A stretch of 64,000 nucleotides of DNA from Kitasatospora acidiphila (lineage in GTDB: Bacteria > Actinomycetota > Actinomycetes > Streptomycetales > Streptomycetaceae). Within the stretch, counting starts at the first letter, position 1; each line of letters starts with the position of its first letter. The notes under the pieces are model-generated. The model saw nothing but the letters and a program-made list of their open reading frames with translations, did not search any database and was not told the DNA's origin. The DNA lies in NCBI RefSeq assembly GCF_006636205.1, contig NZ_VIGB01000003.1:4144501-4208500 (forward strand). The letters are read 5' to 3'. Shown here piece by piece: positions 62,057 to 64,000 of this stretch. Made by a program: the position numbers and the translations under genes.

Positions 62057-62108
62057 CGCAGTAAAGCGCAGTACATGCAGTACAGTCGGAGCCGCAAGGT
62101 TTCGTTGA

Positions 62109-62182
62109 GGTCCTGTGGAGCAGTTGGTTAGCTCGCCACCCTGTCAAGGTGGAGGTCGCGGGTTCAAGTCCCGTCAGGATCG
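62109..62182 (+). tRNA. tRNA-Asp(GUC)
   Basis: A 74-nt cloverleaf: acceptor GGTCCTG/CAGGATC, discriminator G, anticodon loop CTGTCAA (GUC), T arm CGGGTTCAAGTCCCG. Confidence 0.95.
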
Positions 62183-62201
62183 CTCGTCCCGCAAGGGACG
62201 C

Positions 62202-62278
62202 GGCCAGGTAGCTCAGTTGGTACGAGCGTCCGCCTGAAAAGCGGAAGGTCGCCGGTTCGACCCCGGCCCTGGCCACCA
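62202..62278 (+). tRNA. tRNA-Phe(GAA)
   Basis: A cloverleaf with acceptor GGCCAGG/CCTGGCC, anticodon loop CTGAAAA (GAA), T arm CCGGTTCGACCCCGG, and an encoded CCA end. It lies 19 nt after tRNA-Asp, and the cluster is closed by a strong terminator. Confidence 0.95.
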
Positions 62279-62295
62279 GCCTTGACCAGGCACGG

Positions 62296-62328
62296 TGCCC
62301 CTGAAGCGGATCGCTTCGGGGGCATTTT
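62296..62328 (+). terminator. Terminator after the tRNA cluster
   Basis: A 13-bp stem, TGCCCCTGAAGCG/CGCTTCGGGGGCA, with a GAT loop followed by TTTT. The 41-bp stretch 62283-62323 recurs with one change at 63287-63327. Confidence 0.88.
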
Positions 62329-62415
62329 CGTGTCCGCTGACGCCGCGCGGGTGGCCCCGGCCGAGCATCCGGGTGTGTCGCTGGTCACTGGCGACGACGG
62401 TCGTGGAACGCCGAA

Positions 62416-62449
62416 GGGCCCGCACCATGTGTGTACACGGTGCGGGCCC
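62416..62449 (-). terminator. Terminator of cold-shock gene 2
   Basis: Perfect 11-bp arms GGGCCCGCACC (62416-62426) and GGTGCGGGCCC (62439-62449), about 30-65 nt past the stop on the minus strand. Confidence 0.8.
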
Positions 62450-62480
62450 CGGCTGCTCGGCAGGCGCCGGGCGGCAAGTC

Positions 62481-62684
62481 TTAGAGCGGGCGAATGTTCT
62501 CCGCCTGCGGGCCCTTCTGGCCCTGCGTGACGTCGAACTCGACCTTCTGGCCCTCGAGCAGCTCACGGAAGCCGTTGGCCTGGATGTTCGAGAAGTGGGC
62601 GAACACGTCGGGACCGCCACCCTCCTGCTCGATGAAGCCGAAGCCCTTTTCCGAGTTGAACCACTTCACAGTGCCATTAGCCAT
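62481..62684 (-). CDS. Cold-shock protein (CspA family), copy 2
   Basis: A 67-residue cold-shock domain: [20 protein letters not shown] with RNP1 [11 protein letters not shown]2 DVFAHF, and the end [16 protein letters not shown]. It differs from copy 1 at only about a dozen positions. The ATG at 62684 follows AGGAGATTTTTT; the AT-rich start region favours initiation at low temperature. The leader holds a terminator-like hairpin at 62775-62808, comparable to that of copy 1. Confidence 0.97.
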   Translation of the reverse strand: MANGTVKWFNSEKGFGFIEQEGGGPDVFAHFSNIQANGFRELLEGQKVEFDVTQGQKGPQAENIRPL

Positions 62685-62774
62685 AAAAAATCTCCTAAGA
62701 AGGATGTTCAAAAACTCGCACGTCGCGAGCTTGCATCGCCGCGATGATGACCAGGCCGGTAATAGCCGGTAAAC

Positions 62775-62808
62775 AAAAATGCGCCTGCGGTTACAACCAG
62801 CAGGCGCA
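62775..62808 (-). terminator. Terminator-like hairpin in the leader of cold-shock gene 2
   Basis: On the minus strand TGCGCCTGC and GCAGGCGCA form a perfect 9-bp stem with an 11-nt loop, followed directly by TTTTTG. It is about 90 nt before the ATG. Position and form match the hairpin ahead of cold-shock gene 1. Confidence 0.65.
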
Positions 62809-63044
62809 CACAAGTTCATGGGAACCACAACTGCAACTACTTCGACTGTAGCAGGGGCCGAGCCGAAACGGGGAAGTTCGCCGCGGCGAGTCTGCCGGCG
62901 CCCCGAACCCCGCCGCGCCGCCGGGCAGTCCCCTCGGTCCGGCAGCGCCCGCAGCTGCCGGAGACCCAAGATCCAAGAAGGCTGGAAAAATTTCGGCCAC
63001 GGGCAGGGGCCCCAGCGCGCCGTATTGGGCGCATACTGGCACTG

Positions 63045-63269
63045 ATGTCGAAATCGCCTGCGCCCCGGCGCCACCTGCCCACCAGCCCCTTCCGCGCTGC
63101 GCCCCCGCCTCCTATCAAGCAATTCGCTGTCGGAGATCGCGTGTCGCACGACCAGTACGGCCTCGGCCGGGCCATCACCGTTGAGGGCGACGGCACCGCA
63201 GTGGTCGTCGACTTCGGCTCGCAACGGGTCCGGATCTCTGCGCCCTTCACCAAGCTTTTCCTCCTGTGA
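63045..63269 (+). CDS. Small conserved actinobacterial protein with Tudor-like domain
   Basis: A 74-residue protein. A basic, Pro-rich N-terminus ([20 protein letters not shown]) precedes a compact beta-barrel-like domain ([20 protein letters not shown], then [20 protein letters not shown]) that resembles the Tudor/KOW-like module at the C-terminus of UvrD-type helicases. It may bind nucleic acid or RNA polymerase; this is inference from the fold-like pattern. The ATG at 63045 follows a weak ribosome site. Confidence 0.75.
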   Translation: MSKSPAPRRHLPTSPFRAAPPPPIKQFAVGDRVSHDQYGLGRAITVEGDGTAVVVDFGSQRVRISAPFTKLFLL

Positions 63270-63300
63270 CCCTGGCAAGACAGTCCTGACCAGGCACGAT

Positions 63301-63332
63301 GCCCCTGAAGCGGATCGCTTCGGGGGCTTTTT
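63301..63332 (+). terminator. Terminator after the Tudor-like gene, duplicate of the tRNA terminator
   Basis: A stem GCCCCTGAAGCG/CGCTTCGGGGGC followed by TTTTT. The surrounding 41 bp match 62283-62323 with one change. Confidence 0.88.
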
Positions 63333-63390
63333 CGCCCCCACATCCGAGTAATGACTGTCAGCTGACGATGCGCCTGACAGACTGTTGATC

Positions 63391-63903
63391 ATGACCTTCG
63401 ATCTGGCGATCAAGCGCTCGGACCCGCCGTACGTCGCGCCCGAGCCCGAGTCCCTCACAGCCTGGCTGGACTGGCACCGGGCCACGCTGCTGACCAAGTT
63501 GGACGGGCTGTCCGAGGAGCAGGCCCGCTACTCGCCGGTGCCCTCGGGCACGAGTCTGCTGGGGCTGGTCAAGCACCTCACCGAGTGCGAGCACTACTGG
63601 ATCGCCCGGTGCGTGGCCGAGGTTGACGAGCCGGCGCTCTTCATCACCGAGGCGGACCCGGAGGCGGACACCAAGGTCACCCCGGACGACACGATCGAGC
63701 GGATCGTGGCCGGCTACCTGAAGGCCTGCACCCGCAGCCGGGAGCTCATCGCCGCGATCGCGGACCTGGACGAGACCCGTGAGCTGCGCCACGGCCCGAC
63801 CGATGTGCGATGGGTGCTGATGCACATGGTCGAGGAAACGGCACGGCACAACGGGCACGCCGACATCATCCGCGAGCTGATCGACGGCGTCACCGGCGAA
63901 TAG
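63391..63903 (+). CDS. DinB-family (DUF664-like) protein
   Basis: A 170-residue four-helix-bundle protein of the DinB/DUF664 superfamily, members of which act as metal-dependent thiol transferases (often with mycothiol in actinobacteria). Visible metal-ligand candidates are His in [17 protein letters not shown] (about residue 62) and the pair in [17 protein letters not shown] (about 150). The ATG at 63391 is chosen over a TTG two codons upstream. Substrate unknown. Confidence 0.85.
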   Translation: MTFDLAIKRSDPPYVAPEPESLTAWLDWHRATLLTKLDGLSEEQARYSPVPSGTSLLGLVKHLTECEHYWIARCVAEVDEPALFITEADPEADTKVTPDDTIERIVAGYLKACTRSRELIAAIADLDETRELRHGPTDVRWVLMHMVEETARHNGHADIIRELIDGVTGE

Positions 63904-64000
63904 GCCCGCCCGTCCGACCCCGTCCACCGCCGCTGCGGCTCACGACGGCGCTGCGGCCGCCGGTGGCTCGCCCGGGCCTTCGTGGTGTGGTCCCGCCGGG
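63904..64000. other. Right edge, no gene seen
   Basis: Only 97 bp of GC-rich sequence after the DinB-like gene; nothing recognised. Confidence 0.4.

Overview
The window comes from a high-GC actinomycete chromosome, most likely Streptomycetaceae (Streptomyces or Kitasatospora). Supporting signs are strong third-position GC, an actinobacterial c-di-AMP riboswitch ahead of an M23-family gene, an XRE-cupin/DUF6126 pair, a StrR-type regulator, two 67-residue cold-shock proteins and a Glu-Asp-Phe tRNA cluster. I cannot decide the genus from sequence alone.

Layout. 1-24 kb is mostly ordinary chromosome: two TetR-controlled units with visible palindromic operators, small enzymes, a riboswitch-controlled M23-like protein, a secreted beta-propeller protein, a GH65 phosphorylase/beta-phosphoglucomutase pair, an acyl-CoA hydrolase, two tandem paralogous membrane proteins, an ABC unit, a PAP2 phosphatase and cold-shock gene 1. 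24.5-31 kb is a compact minus-strand operon that looks like an uncharacterised ribosomal-peptide (RiPP) pathway: JmjC/cupin_4 oxygenase, ABC exporter, catalytic M16 protease, non-catalytic M16 partner, then two paralogous 59-residue precursor-like peptides, closed by a strong terminator. This is the most novel item. 31.5-55.4 kb is an integrative island bounded by 44-bp direct repeats derived from the 3' half of tRNA-Lys(UUU). It carries two paralogous tyrosine integrases, a 1354-residue secreted protein with a lytic-transglycosylase-like domain and an SGNH hydrolase domain, a lipoprotein/MFP/ATPase/permease export operon, a ricin-type lectin, a lone histidine kinase, transposase remnants and a 529-bp MITE-like element. 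55.4-64 kb is core chromosome again: tRNA-Lys, a DUF3592 protein, a PARG-type macrodomain protein, a DEAD-box helicase with RGG repeats, a zincin, three tRNAs, cold-shock gene 2 and a DinB-like protein.

Sequence quality. At least fourteen otherwise good genes are broken by single-base shifts, nearly all apparent one-base losses in short G/C runs, in host and island genes alike. Sequencing error is the simplest reading, so genes typed here as pseudogene should be read as frameshifted in this sequence, not necessarily dead. The peptide operon has no such shift.

Working together. The JmjC enzyme would hydroxylate the Asp/Asn-rich precursors, the M16 pair would remove the leader, and the ABC protein would export the product. 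On the island, the export operon, secreted proteins, lectin and sensor kinase suggest cell-envelope or interbacterial functions rather than conjugation; I see no replication or FtsK-type transfer gene there.
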